DNA of 64,000 nt from Chaetoceros tenuissimus (GCA_021927905.1 BLLK01000040.1:806001-870000), one strand, 5' to 3'; shown: positions 21,101-31,600, numbered from the stretch's first letter. The notes: generated by a model from the letters alone, not told the origin. Made by a program: numbers and translations.

Positions 21101-22836
21101 GCACGTTGGTTTATATCTCCTATTGTGTTTGAGTAATGACAAGACTCTTGAAACCAATGATCAAAATTGAAGTCACAATCATCCTCTCCATCGTTTGCGT
21201 CATAGAATCCATCGTCATCAGCATTGTCGTCTGCAACATTGTCCATGTCTGCATCGAAAAATTCATCATCTTCATTTTGTATGATACTTTCAACGCATTC
21301 ACTATTATCATTATTATAGTCATTAGCTTTGCCTTGTTCAGTCTCATACAATTTGTCATACTCTTTTTGCTTCTTTCCTAGCGATGGAAACAGTTCTATC
21401 AGCCATCCGCTTTGAAGTGGATTATCTACATATATCCACGACGGTCCACTAAAACCGTACTGATTAAACGTGTCCACCATATTTTCAAGTGGTCTTGCGT
21501 AATTATCCTTAGCATCACTTGGTGAAGCAAATTGAGCGCGTGCCACACCATATTCATTCTTAATAGTAACAAGACAATCTACAAGCTTCTGTCCATTAAA
21601 ACATCCAAGTCGTTTCATGGCTCTATAAGTGGCATCTGCATAGCCAACTTTTATTCCATGCTTCTTTGTTTCAGCATCTAAGTGAGAGCGAATCTCATTG
21701 TGCATTTCAAGATAAGTACTCCTGAATACTCTTCTACCAGGTACATATCCATCATATTCTGTCTTATCACGAAAATGTGAAAATTTGCGGAGATGTCTCT
21801 CGCTCAAGTCAGCTCTATCATCACGACTATGCTCATGTAAAATTGCTCTTTTGCAATGTTCTACTGCATGCATTTCTTCAATAATGTCACGGAACCTTGT
21901 AAATGAAACATTTGCATCTCGTATTGGTCTCATTAGATCTACAATCTTCATATCAAAAGCGCATCCTTTTGTTAGAAATGCTGGGAACGAAAAAGAAAGT
22001 CGCCGTGGCAATTGCTTCACGGAGTCTTTATCATAGGACATGAATGTATATGGTTCCCGCTTTTCTTGCATGCACTCATGACATTTATATCTACGTCCAG
22101 CTATGCAATACCAATCCGCAATGTCAATAACTTTCCTACATGGTGTCTTCTCAAGATCTAGATATCCATGCACACCAATACGCTTGTTGCTCTTGCACGT
22201 TGGACATATGGGGTCGATTCCATACTGTTCATCTGGGAGCCACATAAGAATGTCTCTATAATATCCAACTAGGTTGAATTCAATCCCTAAATTTTGGCAT
22301 ATGTATTCAGCTGTATCTTTACGAATCCAGAAATTATGCATTTTTAAATAGGAAAGTAACCACTTTTCTTCGCTTTTGATAGGATCAGCTGTATTGCATT
22401 CAACAGCGAGTCTTTCAACTATGCTTTTTGCATATTTATGCATGACACTAATTTTGATATCATCGAAGTAGCTTGAATCTTCTTCAAAAGAAGAGCCATC
22501 ACCATCGTCATCACCATCATCTTGATTTAATTCGTCTTCAGTTCTAGTGCTTTCTTTCACATCGTAGTAGTCATCATTATTTGTATGAGTTGGTCTACGG
22601 ACTTCATAGTTTGCATCACGTCTACGGAACTCATTCCACATTCTCTCTATCATCACTCGAGGTGATTCAATAATATTCCTAATGGTTCCATGCTGAACAA
22701 AATTAGCTAGACCTCTAGCAAGTACTCTTGTCTCAGTCGCTTTCTTATAGGTTTTTGCTGCCTTTGCTGCTGACGTAGTTTTGCCCTTGTTTGAGTTTAG
22801 GGTTTTAGAAACATATTTACGTTTGGATTTTGCCAT
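18187..22836 (-). CDS. Giant transposase-exonuclease fusion protein, 1549 aa
   Basis: Single uninterrupted exon. Order of parts: basic N-terminus; acidic stretch (~100-125); a Zn-ribbon-like region CPTC(211-214)..R-x-V-I-D-I-A..RRYKCHEC(248-255), of the kind I associate with the uncharacterised DUF6729 family; an RNase H-type transposase start VGYADATYRAMKRLG (D401) and WIYVDNPLQSG (D471); acidic linker; a full DEDDy 3'-5' exonuclease of WRN/Pol I type with motif I GLDGEW (D601, E603), motif II FAGCQVSGDISK (D680) and motif III YAARDA (Y754, D758); a KRRRNRK basic patch (~922-928); SPFHAIHRFKLMMKHSHRKAF; the likely third catalytic residue in DTNALEGSHSHINNAF (E1183); and a C-terminal cysteine knuckle CKNCKKGKSDGC. 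Acidic triad and exonuclease are both intact. Likely the transposase of a large DNA transposon; the biochemical role of the nuclease is unknown. Confidence 0.75.
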   Translation of the reverse strand: MAKSKRKYVSKTLNSNKGKTTSAAKAAKTYKKATETRVLARGLANFVQHGTIRNIIESPRVMIERMWNEFRRRDANYEVRRPTHTNNDDYYDVKESTRTEDELNQDDGDDDGDGSSFEEDSSYFDDIKISVMHKYAKSIVERLAVECNTADPIKSEEKWLLSYLKMHNFWIRKDTAEYICQNLGIEFNLVGYYRDILMWLPDEQYGIDPICPTCKSNKRIGVHGYLDLEKTPCRKVIDIADWYCIAGRRYKCHECMQEKREPYTFMSYDKDSVKQLPRRLSFSFPAFLTKGCAFDMKIVDLMRPIRDANVSFTRFRDIIEEMHAVEHCKRAILHEHSRDDRADLSERHLRKFSHFRDKTEYDGYVPGRRVFRSTYLEMHNEIRSHLDAETKKHGIKVGYADATYRAMKRLGCFNGQKLVDCLVTIKNEYGVARAQFASPSDAKDNYARPLENMVDTFNQYGFSGPSWIYVDNPLQSGWLIELFPSLGKKQKEYDKLYETEQGKANDYNNDNSECVESIIQNEDDEFFDADMDNVADDNADDDGFYDANDGEDDCDFNFDHWFQESCHYSNTIGDINQRAEKVIGHLGLNSDNTDPIVIGLDGEWFVPTNREGKPCGKPWKISLIQIAYLYDHRNENRIEYKNVRCELFHLNHSWKVLPEKLNELLMNKRIQFAGCQVSGDISKINKDFRSNIECSERTIRNLAPMAQARGIQLCGKGLDSLAPVVLQKECTKELQLSDWKWRQDKILSIELQKYAARDALYSKMCDVELEKYEDLTIPLKPEMIVPDMVVDLAPYYTSNLSVRDQASVGAIAKIVPNQESWVVPSILHTSSNVARGLEPGRFLIELTDIKAPALKVKDMLVKGTNRFVTLGEIGVGKHVMVPIEMIRKHNPNRNAIALNTKDQSRIAKRKVTKKAGSRHVTKRRRNRKNTTADIFDVDRAMDRNDQVVEEGDPLHTFEESDFDWDSLRLEDIDTIEKCLELAKDHKMALPGRDSANCQNESYLDVPPDKIFDRFSSLLGSPFHAIHRFKLMMKHSHRKAFYVALSEAFFQWSEQDLAVLEAKLAEKKGMDRKAIYLCRYFKRKYFSKRCRRICLPPSRLYWRIRNVFEIFGSKCDVDTGKPLFSDGDWVKANTILKEVLHGYYSDPPGLNLYQFELTNKGEIKYDLLLQVPLLRCKRDTNALEGSHSHINNAFGPSACGPEIADAILAEHRHRSNLRACQKNLSNFPKIGHYNTWMIDAHVKVYERNHNELLYPTWICASDFAPTEEKFGFVSLVGKELEKEINDTVKVRDDKMTPTAKYLSKACGMVVHPRPWSTEYECKCLYQKLFTEATKIHKNMDKVDELMTRLILKHVDGVKVFPKTKAYNRIYRKRRKHYETLQKASRLMARDETLLHSVNILTAHQKQGYEKPTAEASSDVDMNTEDVNAEESTLDKFVTDNFGTIQKQDAPKERQTMKRVNHLNFVHPAFPQFAGLYQVNMIQAANHISYQAPRHERNLVLPVRGPDKICVRQERKCKNCKKGKSDGCRGGSTRRPRNQPQRYCDTHQCYF

Positions 22837-23263
22837 GTTATAGTAAATAAAGACAAGTGAAATGCACTAAAGGTATCAGGTGTTAATTAGGTTCAGTCAA
22901 GTTCAGTGTTCATCTCGTCGTGGCTCAAGGTGCAGCACCTTTTAGTACATACTATATTAGTACCTACACGTTGAATTAAAATAACACTGAAATAGCTATT
23001 AAAAAGCAGGTGTCTACAAGCTTTTTAATAGCTATTTTGACATTATTTACATATTTTTAAAAGGGTCCACACCAGCAGGCCGGTTGCCGATTTTTTAGGA
23101 TGACTCGACTCACTCATTCATTTCTTCACTGTGGTGGTGCGCGGTATCTCAAAAACAAAAACCTATCCAAAGATCTCATAGTACCGTAAGCTATAGCGAT
23201 CTCATTATTTGTTCCATCCACTTGAATATATAAAGCAAATCTATTTGATTTGCATCTCGTACA
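22837..23263. promoter_or_regulatory. Divergent promoter region with a strong hairpin
   Basis: Separates the start of the 1549-aa gene (minus) from the start of the HhH-GPD glycosylase gene (plus). It contains the 18-bp-arm hairpin at 22990-23037 and a small inverted pair 'aggtgc-a-gcacct' near 22930. No core promoter motif could be assigned with confidence. Confidence 0.4.
22990..23037. repeat. Perfect inverted repeat, 18-bp arms, 12-bp loop
   Basis: Left arm aaatagctattaaaaagc (22990-23007) and right arm gctttttaatagctattt (23020-23037) are exact reverse complements around 'aggtgtctacaa'. It lies 154 bp upstream of the giant transposase start. It could be a terminal structure of that element, a tiny foldback insertion or an RNA/DNA hairpin. 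It is not a transcription terminator in any usual eukaryotic sense. Confidence 0.75.
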
Positions 23264-24334
23264 ATGGCAAAAAGCAAGTCAAGAAAAAGTGGAGCTGCTA
23301 AAAGACAGCCAGTCAAAAAGGAGAAAGTTTCCAAATCCAAGGTGAAGAAAGAAGAGAAGAAAACACCTGTAGTCAAAAAGGAAACGAAAAATGTAACTCC
23401 TCCAAGCTCAACAAAGAAAATTTTAAAACGGGAGTCCAAATCCATAGTGAAGAAAGGCCTCATTGAAGGAGTGAGACCATCTGTTGCTGAGAGTAGATAT
23501 GCTACTGTTTCCTTGTCTAAGCTTCATCCATATGTTGTGAATAAGAATGACGAGAGACGTAAAACAATGCTGGAAGCTTGTGGTATGAGAAATAGTGTCA
23601 CGGACTCTATCATTTCTACCATGCTTTCTCAAAATACAACCGATGCAAATAGTAAGGCCGCATGGAAGAGACTAAAAGAAAAATTTCCAGATTGGGATCA
23701 ACTAGCTGAGTGTGAAGATATAACAGAGGTTGAAGACGCCATCCGTGTTGCAGGTCTTGCCAAAACAAGAGCTGAGAGAATGCAGGCAATGTTGAGAAAA
23801 GTAAAAGAAGAAAGAGGAGAAGCATCGTTGGACTATATCCGCGACTTTAACGATGAGGAAGTGAAGAAGGAGTTGAAGAGATTCAAAGGCTTGGGTCCTA
23901 AAACTATCTCTTGTGTTTTATTATTTGCTCTTGGTAGAGATGAATTTCCCGTTGATACTCATGTTTTACGCATCACCCAAAATATGGGATGGATATCTAA
24001 GAGCACTGGTAGAGAGGATGCGTACGAATATCTAAATGACATGATTCCAAATGATTGTAAATTGGACTTGCATTGTTTACTTGTTCGGCACGGGAAAGTA
24101 TGTCACAATTGTGCTTCTCGTGGTAGACCGCAATTCCCTCCAGAAGATGGGACAAAGTTAGATTGTCCACTTAAAAATGTAAATAAATGGGGAGGATATA
24201 TTCCTTTGGATGTTCTGAAACAATTTGCATTAGATGAGGACAAGAATTTAGGAATGTCGAAGTTAGAAGATGCTATACCAGTAAAAGTTGAAAGCTCCGC
24301 AATTCCTACTGTCGTGAAATCTGAAAACCATTAA
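23264..24334 (+). CDS. HhH-GPD DNA glycosylase, endonuclease III-like, 356 aa
   Basis: Base-excision repair enzyme: removes damaged bases and, with a catalytic Lys, cuts the abasic site. A lysine-rich nuclear-type tail (~75 aa) precedes the glycosylase fold: SVTDSIISTMLSQNTTDAN, DWDQLAECEDITEVEDAI, then the helix-hairpin-helix FKGLGPKTISCVLLFALGRD and FPVDTHVLRITQNMGW. The HhH lysine (GPKT) and the essential Asp (VDTH) are both present. The usual C-terminal 4Fe-4S ligand set C-x6-C-x2-C-x5-C is not complete: only C-x2-C (VCHNC) and a later CPL are seen, 17 residues apart. Family is clear; substrate range is not. Transcribed divergently from the giant transposase gene, with a 427-bp gap. Confidence 0.85.
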   Translation: MAKSKSRKSGAAKRQPVKKEKVSKSKVKKEEKKTPVVKKETKNVTPPSSTKKILKRESKSIVKKGLIEGVRPSVAESRYATVSLSKLHPYVVNKNDERRKTMLEACGMRNSVTDSIISTMLSQNTTDANSKAAWKRLKEKFPDWDQLAECEDITEVEDAIRVAGLAKTRAERMQAMLRKVKEERGEASLDYIRDFNDEEVKKELKRFKGLGPKTISCVLLFALGRDEFPVDTHVLRITQNMGWISKSTGREDAYEYLNDMIPNDCKLDLHCLLVRHGKVCHNCASRGRPQFPPEDGTKLDCPLKNVNKWGGYIPLDVLKQFALDEDKNLGMSKLEDAIPVKVESSAIPTVVKSENH

Positions 24335-24409
24335 GAAAGATAAGGATGCTATCTTTTTTTTACTATCTATTTGTTAAATTATAAAAGGCAATACAAGATT
24401 TTTTCTCGT

Positions 24410-26444
24410 TCAAACCCTTCTTCTACCTCTGCCTCTACCTCTTCTAACAATAGGAGTCTTCTCCTGAACAAGACTCATCTCACGATTGATTTGAGGAGGA
24501 CTTGCAATGACTGGTGGATTTTTGGACTGTTGCGCCTCAAGAAATGCAAGTTGATATTCTTTTGTAACCCTATCAGGCATTCCTTGTAGAATTGGAAGTA
24601 CATCTGTACCATGTTGGAGAAACATTGCAACCGCCAACTGTTTCCCAGCTTCTCTAGCTTCAACATCTTTTGCTTCAACGCAGTAACTCTGAATAAAGGG
24701 AATGATTTTTTGAAAAGGTAAAGAGTCTCCCCCGAACTCTTCAATCAATTCTTTCAAAAAATTACATCTCTTGGCAACAGATTTGACTGCTTTTGAATCA
24801 GAAGGTGAAATTAATTTCAAAATCTGGTTTCCAACATAAGTTGGCCCTACCACTGTACTCAATGCCAGGTTCATCAATGCTGTTTCGCATCCTTGTGATA
24901 CCTTGTGCGATGAATCTCCCAATTTATCCACAAGAGTAATGATTACATTGGATAGTAGCGAGGTCATTTCTTTTGGAGGCGCTTGGATTATTTCCATCTG
25001 GTGTACGATATCATCCAGTAGAATTAGACCTGTCAAAAAAACTTGTACAATTTTATCATCGACTGCCCTCTCTAGAATTACAGAGACACCCCTTGTAAAA
25101 GTTTGCCACCATCCTAGTCCTGAATCTTTCCTATTTTTTAGATCTTGCACAACATCTTCAAGTTTTAAGGATAGTTTGATCAGTGCAGCTTCTCGTAATA
25201 CCCATTCCTTGGATAGGTAGCATCTTGTGCAGTAAGATCCAAGTATGCACTCCATTCTACTTGTGGATTCAAGTGACGCGATTGATGTGAAACTGTTGGA
25301 AAGATTATTATTGCCTTGTTCAGAGGTTGGAATAATCTTTCTTATCTCAGCAGGGATTGGAAGATCTTCATATCCTGGTACACCTTCTAATGGATGAGGA
25401 GAATCAGGGTCGACAGTTTGATCCACAGTCAGTGTTTTTGAAATTACACTTTCTTCCACATCTGAACTAGTATTGATACTTTCATTATCATCAGAGTGCT
25501 CCGAGTGCTCTGAATGCTTTGACAATTCGACTTCATGTTGGTTATATGCATTGTTGTCTTTTCTCATTGGTTGCTCAGAGAGCGCAGTAAGCACAGATGG
25601 TTCATCTTGATAGTCAACCTTTCGAATAGTCGAAAGAGAAATATCCTCTAACCTATTACTAGGGTGATTGCTAAACTCATGAAGGATAGTAACATCTTCT
25701 GTCTTTCCAGCAGCAACATCATCAGCTTTCTTCAAAAGCACTAGCAGTTTCTCCCGCGACGAGTCTCTCAATGCTTTCAACTTGGAAGCTTTCAGGTAAT
25801 CCTCTTCCTCTGACGCCGCAAGCATGTCCTTCTGACTTTGTTCAGTCGTTTCAAGTAAATTCTCAATGATCTGCAGTGACTCCTTGATTTTTGCCGCCGC
25901 TTCATAATCCTATTGCAGTAAAGCTTTGTTAGAAATAGGCAACAAAGAAATAAAACTCAAGTTTAGTACTCACCTCCTGCATTGCTCTATCTTGCTTGGA
26001 CTTTTGTAAATGTTCGATACGACATCTATACTGGTTTGTGTCATACGGGGCAATCAAAACTCTGGAAGAGAGTAATAGGACTTTCAACCAATCTCCCGAA
26101 GGGAGAGGAGCTTTTTCACTTGATGGATTCAAAATAAACTTTATACTTTTCGAAGACACTGGCTTCATCAAACGTAGAGACATAACCCATTGATTAGAAC
26201 CATACTTGTCATTTTGTATATGAATAGACTCTAGACTAGTGTAATCTTTCTGCGACGCGGAATCATCAATGATTGAAACTTGAATTTCTTTGATTGGGAC
26301 ATCAAGGATCAACTGAATGAATTCGAATGTTGAGGGCTCATCATTTTGCAGTTCGACAATCGCTTCATAAGCATCATCTAGAGTTTTAATCTGAATGCTT
26401 TCATGTTTGAGAGACTGAAATGTCTCTATTTGATGTAGTTTCAT
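24410..26444 (-). CDS. CEP104: CEP104-like ciliary tip protein, 656 aa
   Basis: Exons 25974-26444 and 24410-25909; the 64-bp intron has a GTGAGT donor and phase 0. CEP104 sits at plus ends of ciliary microtubules and regulates tubulin addition through a TOG domain. Seen here: an N-terminal beta-rich region of about 155 aa (FEFIQLILDVPIKEIQVSII..GSNQWVMSLRLMKPVSS), a charged helical segment across the splice site (DYEAAAKIKESLQ..EDYLKASKLKALRDSSREKL), a linker with HPLEGVPGYEDLPIP, and a HEAT/TOG-like array from about residue 375 (CYLSKEWVLREAALIKLSLKLED onwards). It ends in an RGRGRGRRR tail. The C-terminal zinc fingers of animal CEP104 are absent. The presence of this gene implies the organism can build cilia. 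3' ends of this gene and the glycosylase gene face each other, 76 bp apart. Confidence 0.75.
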
Positions 26445-26601
26445 TTTACAACCTGTTACTGGAAGCTTTGATCAAATTTCGATCTCTCGTGAAGAAGAGA
26501 GAGAGAAAGTAAAAATTCAAAATTTCATTAGCAAAAGTACTTTTTAGGTGAAAAATAAAAAAGACATCTTTCCTTCGATCCCACATAACAAAAGAGTAAA
26601 A

Positions 26602-27535
26602 ATGTTTCGCTCACCATTACTACTCATTCTACAGTTGTTCATTATTGAATCGATTGCAAAATCCACTTCTCTCTCTTGTGGATATTCCCATACCTGTTTG
26701 ATTAAAGCATCTGAATCTAGTCACGGAGGTCCAATCGAATGCTGGGGGGAGAATTTGAAGGGAGAGACAAATCCTCCCAATGAAATCTTTCAGCAAGTTA
26801 CATCCGGCCACATGTTTTCTTGTGCACTGACGATGCACTCTACCGTCCAGTGCTGGGGTGACATTCAAAATGTTCCAGTAAATACAAAATTTCAAAGCAT
26901 CACAGCTGGCCGAATGCACGCTTGTGGAATCACATTTTCCAATGAGATCTATTGCTTTGGAAGGAATGAACATGGAGAGACAGTGCCTCCAAAGAAAAGA
27001 TCTTTGTACAAACAAGTTGCATGTGGTTATTCTAATTCATGTGCATTGACAAGAGATGGATTCGTTGAGTGTTGGGGTAGAATGAAGGGTCATGCCTTAC
27101 CACAAACAAAGTTGAAAACAATTTCTGCAAAGAGAGAAAGATATTGCGGAGTCGATATGGATGGAAATGTCGTTTGTTGGGGCTCTTCAAATAGAGAAAA
27201 GTGCGAGGATCGACAAGGTAAGATGGAGACTGTTTTCAAATCCTAAAAATCCAACGACTCGACTCTGAATGACAGTTTTTCAAAACATAGGGCAATACCT
27301 TGATGTATCAGTTGGAATCAAGGAAGTATGCGCATTGCATCATAACAATACACTTGATTGTTGGGGAGCTATGCAAAGCGTTGTTCCTTACAATCAAACT
27401 GCAGAATATCATCAAATTTCAATGGGCGTAGACCATGCATGCGCAGTAAAATTAGATGGTCACGTCATTTGCTTTCACAACGGACCAAACTATAACTTGC
27501 ATGAAGCCCCATTGGGAATGGCATTAGAGTTTTGA
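26602..27535 (+). CDS. Secreted RCC1-repeat protein, 291 aa
   Basis: Exons 26602-27217 and 27276-27535; the 58-bp intron is phase 1 and splices CAAG to TTTTTC. The ATG at 26602 gives a clean signal peptide (MFRSPLLLILQLFIIESIAKS). The rest is at least six short repeats of the RCC1/BLIP-II type, each with 'G..H.C.L....-.V.CWG': IECWGEN, VQCWGDI, IYCFGRN, VECWGRM, VVCWGSS, LDCWGAM. These build a beta-propeller with paired cysteines, fitting an extracytoplasmic location. A binding partner cannot be read from sequence. The start lies 157 bp from the divergent CEP104-like gene, so a shared promoter is likely. Confidence 0.75.
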
Positions 27536-27749
27536 TACAATCATACAAAGTAGTAAAAACAGTCCTTTCACGTAAAAGACAGATGAATATGTAATTTCCG
27601 GATGAGGAGACTAATTGAAACGAGTCTTATCTTTAATTCTGTAGAAAACTGTTCCACAAAATCAATCAAAATAGACTTGCTTTTTCAACAAAATCCAATT
27701 TCTTGTTAAACTATCTCCCAGAACTTATAACTCCGACCAAGCTAATAAC

Positions 27750-28302
27750 TTAATGGTGTGGTGTAATTCCGTGGTTCTTGTAGTACTCCTCCAAAGCAGT
27801 CTTTTGCTCTTGGCGTGCGTGCTGTACCTTGGATCCTGTGTGATGCAAATAAATTGAATCAGAAAAAGCAAATAGAAAAGAAATATTACAAGTCCAGTAA
27901 CGTACCCTTGAGGCAGATGTAGTTGGTGGTGTACATTACTACAGAGGTGAAAGCCATAAGGTGCCAAAGAGGCTTTACGCTATGAGAGGAAAAGAAGAGG
28001 TAAAATGTAAAATGTCAGCAAACCTTGCAACGCCAAAAATAAGAAAACAAGCCACTACACATATTCATCCTTGTCAAATAACTGCTTCTCCCTCACTAAT
28101 ATGAAATCATCTCAACGCTTAATGTATTCATGTAATCAAGTGAAGCAACACATCTCTAACGGTGGCAAACCGCCATTTCATGATCTCACCTTCCTGCACG
28201 GAAAAGAGGCTTGTAGTAGTTGCTAGCGCTAGTCTTGAAGCCAGCAACTTGTCCCTTGTAATATTCAGGATTAGCAATTTTCTCAAGCATCGATGGAGCC
28301 AT
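27750..28302 (-). CDS. Small one-TM protein, ATP synthase subunit f-like, 90 aa
   Basis: Too fragmented to show as one frame: exons 28190-28302, 27906-27979 and 27750-27835, introns of 210 and 70 bp, all GT-AG and frame-consistent. The protein starts MAPSMLEKIANPEYYKGQVA, has a lysine/tyrosine-rich N-terminal half, one hydrophobic segment (PLWHLMAFTSVVMYTTNYIC) and a charged C-terminal helix ending EEYYKNHGITPHH. Size, topology and the basic H-x-R-x-E-x-K region after the membrane segment resemble subunit f (Atp17) of the mitochondrial F-type ATP synthase. This is a layout match rather than a strong sequence match; another small inner-membrane subunit is possible. Confidence 0.5.
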
Positions 28303-28688
28303 ATTTCAGTTCTATTAGATAACAACTAAAAGCTAAAAAAAGCTATCGGATTGTTGGATGCACAAGTAGCAAGCAGAGAGAGCAGAGAGCGAGGGCAGTT
28401 GCGAGGGCAAGAGGAAAATAGTGCCATATCCAGTTGGGATATGAACATCCGTCTGACCTTCGTCAGTATACATAGCTAGGTATGTAGCTAGTCTTTGATG
28501 ACATCCTTTTTGAACGATGTGAATGTGATCAACAACGAAAGCTGAAACACTGTGTTGATGAGAACACTGATGAAACAATACAAAGTTCTATCCATCTCTA
28601 TTGTAATTTCGATCTGTGTATCGCCATCTTTTATCCATTATTCATTTACACGCTAGAGCTTTATTCCTAGGAAAGGGAGAAGGCAACT

Positions 28689-31600
28689 ATGAACTCTGAA
28701 CAAATTTATGACCCATCTAAAAAAGGTGAAGATGCACATCCCAATTCAAGTGATCCACAGATAGATACACCCGTAATGGGAGGACAAAGTGGCACATATA
28801 CATTGTTCAATCAGCAGAAAGAAGAACATCATGATCCTAGTCAGATTGTAGAGTCGCATAGAAACGCACAAGCAACAGATCAGAGACAAAATATAGTAAT
28901 TGACGCAGGTGCCATGAGAGAATCTATAATATCTCAAGAAGGAACAAACAAAATGCAATCGTTTTTGAAAACTTTTGCTGGTAGCAATACGAATACTGCA
29001 CAAGAAGAAGCATCAAAACGAGATTATTCTACAATCAGTGAGGAGGAAAAAACATCCTTTGATGACTTCAAGAGAAGATTCCAGGGACGACCAGCGAATA
29101 GAGAATCTAAACACTACACTATTGCACCAGAAGTCTGTATTCGCAAGTTTCTAGTCACCAAAGTTAGAAGTTGGAGAACTGGTTATTCTCGGATCTTATC
29201 ATTGCACGAAACATATTTCACGACGCTTGATCCTGACACTAGAGAAATTACTAATTTGTGGTATTATTCGCAAGTAAGGCATTATTCTGCAATACTCCAA
29301 GAGCCAGATTGTTTTTTGGTGGATGTACAAGAAGATCACAAAGTGACAAAATTAAAATTCAAATGTTTACCAGACAATCGTAACGATGTCATTACCGCTT
29401 TTGCAGAGATTTTGCATAAATACCAGCTATCTGTATCGACGTCACGGAATTCATCTATGCAAGATCCAATTTTTCGACAATGCCAACGATTTACTCGAAA
29501 AGGTACGAGAGTAGATCAATCCCTAGTTTGTGCACCTCATGGAATGATTGAGTTGAGTAAAAATGGAGTGCCCATTCGGACGTATTTATACAAAGATATC
29601 AAAGCAGTTAGTTATTTATCAGATGATCACAGCGGAGTTGTTTTCTACATGAACGAAACTAGCAGGTTTAACCAATCGGCAAAATGTACATGTAAAGTTT
29701 GGTTTATCATGTCTTCAAGTATGGCATCGTCCTATGGAAGGAGTGAATTGGTGACTTGTCTGAAAAGTAAATTTGAGGTTTTGGCTTTGCCTTTTATTGT
29801 TGCAGAGACTACAAGCACTCAGATCATTTTGAACATGAAGCATTCCCAAGCGTCTATTGATTTTGTCGGTGAAGAGATGGGAACCTTTTGCGTTAAAAAA
29901 TACAGTCCAAGAAAGAAATATATGTCTGGTGACATTCATCAAAATGGGGTATGTGATAAAAGTCTCATAATAACACGGAAAGGATATCTAATAGAGAAAG
30001 ATGTAGATGGAAGTGTGGTTAATTGCAGAGCTCTTGCAGACATAATCAACATTGTGAAGCACTGTAAACAGTCAGCCGAGGATCAAAAAGTGACTGTTGA
30101 ATATAATGGTGGTTTACAGCGGACGTATTCAGGTCAAAACATAGATCCTTTCATTGTTTCTTTACTTGATGCAACAGTATATTTAGTGAAGAATTTTGAT
30201 ACAACAGTTGTCGATGCGGTATCAAAAGGGCACCGAATGATATTTCCAGGTGCAAAAGTTTCTGAACCCAAAGATACTTCTCAAAATTTATTTCAGGCTG
30301 AACCAGTAGAGATGCTTTGCTTGCGACTGCTATATGAAGTTTCAACCGTAACCAATACATGCTTCCAGAACGAATGCTATGTAAAAGGTAGTAACATGTC
30401 ATGGCAACAGATAATCAATGACACTAATAGTGTGATACAGGTATGTAAAGACTTCAACGCAAATGTCAGCATTCAGAAAGCAGATGTTCTATCTTCAGAA
30501 AAGAAGTTTATTGAAGGGTCTATTTCAGCTTTATGGGAAGTTTTATATGTTTATTTACAAAGAATATGTAATTGGCAGAGACAATCTTCTGAGGAAATTC
30601 CTGGTATAGAAAATTTGATCGTATCAACTTTACCTATACTTCAAACTCTATACAGATTATTGTTGACAGAGGATGGTTATTGCAGCGCTGTCAAAATAGC
30701 TGACGTACAAGGTGCTATTGAGATGTTCTGGGATGTTGATTCTGTTTTCCTTGAATATTGGGCTTTGAAATGCATATCCGCATTAGTGTTACCACGCCCT
30801 TTTACTAGACAAAGAGATCTTAGAGCCGAATTTCAAAATAAAGAGTACATTCTTGCAAGAAAACATTTCGTGTCGAAGAAACTGGTTGAAATTATGACTT
30901 CACGATCCTCTGAGCTAAATGCTATGGTATCTAGCAACACCATAGAATCAATAATATGCTCCCATAAAGATAGCACAACTGCAAGTCAATTCTCAGATGT
31001 AATGAAGGAGTTTGACCATCATTATATGGCTCTGCTCACGATGCTTCAATCTAAGTCATCTGTATTGATTGAAAATTCAAGCCTATTCATACAAATCATT
31101 GAAATTCATATACCCAGTTGTGCAGCAAAGATTCGAGACGCAGCGCTGTCTTCAGGAACTTTATTGCACAATTTTTATCATGCTATATTTAGTCAGAATA
31201 TTGGACAGCGCTACTTGAGCAGAGTTCTATGCAGCATGTGGATGAATGGAAGGAACTCGAACGAGAAAAAACTTCTACAAAGAATTGTTCCTTCAGGATT
31301 CTTCTCTTTTTTATCAGTACCGGCACTGAGCGAGGCAGAAGTTGACCAACTGTATTCTCTAGAATCTATGGAACTATCGAAAAGTTTTACCATTTCTTCG
31401 ACATCGGGTTTTGGGACAAATATTAAACGATTTTCATCACGTATCAAAATAGTGCTCAGTGAGAAAGAAGATAGCAAATTGTGGGAGAACTTTCCAATAT
31501 TATTCCATATGCTCACTCAAAATCATTCATTGCCCGATTTGATTTGGAATGCTAAAACTCGAAATGATTTAAGGATTGCACTCCAAGAAGAAATGAAGGT

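Noticed and set aside
27218-27275. Two separate RCC1 genes either side of 27246-27269
   Set aside because: A 58-bp GT-AG intron joins them in frame and the repeats continue across it.
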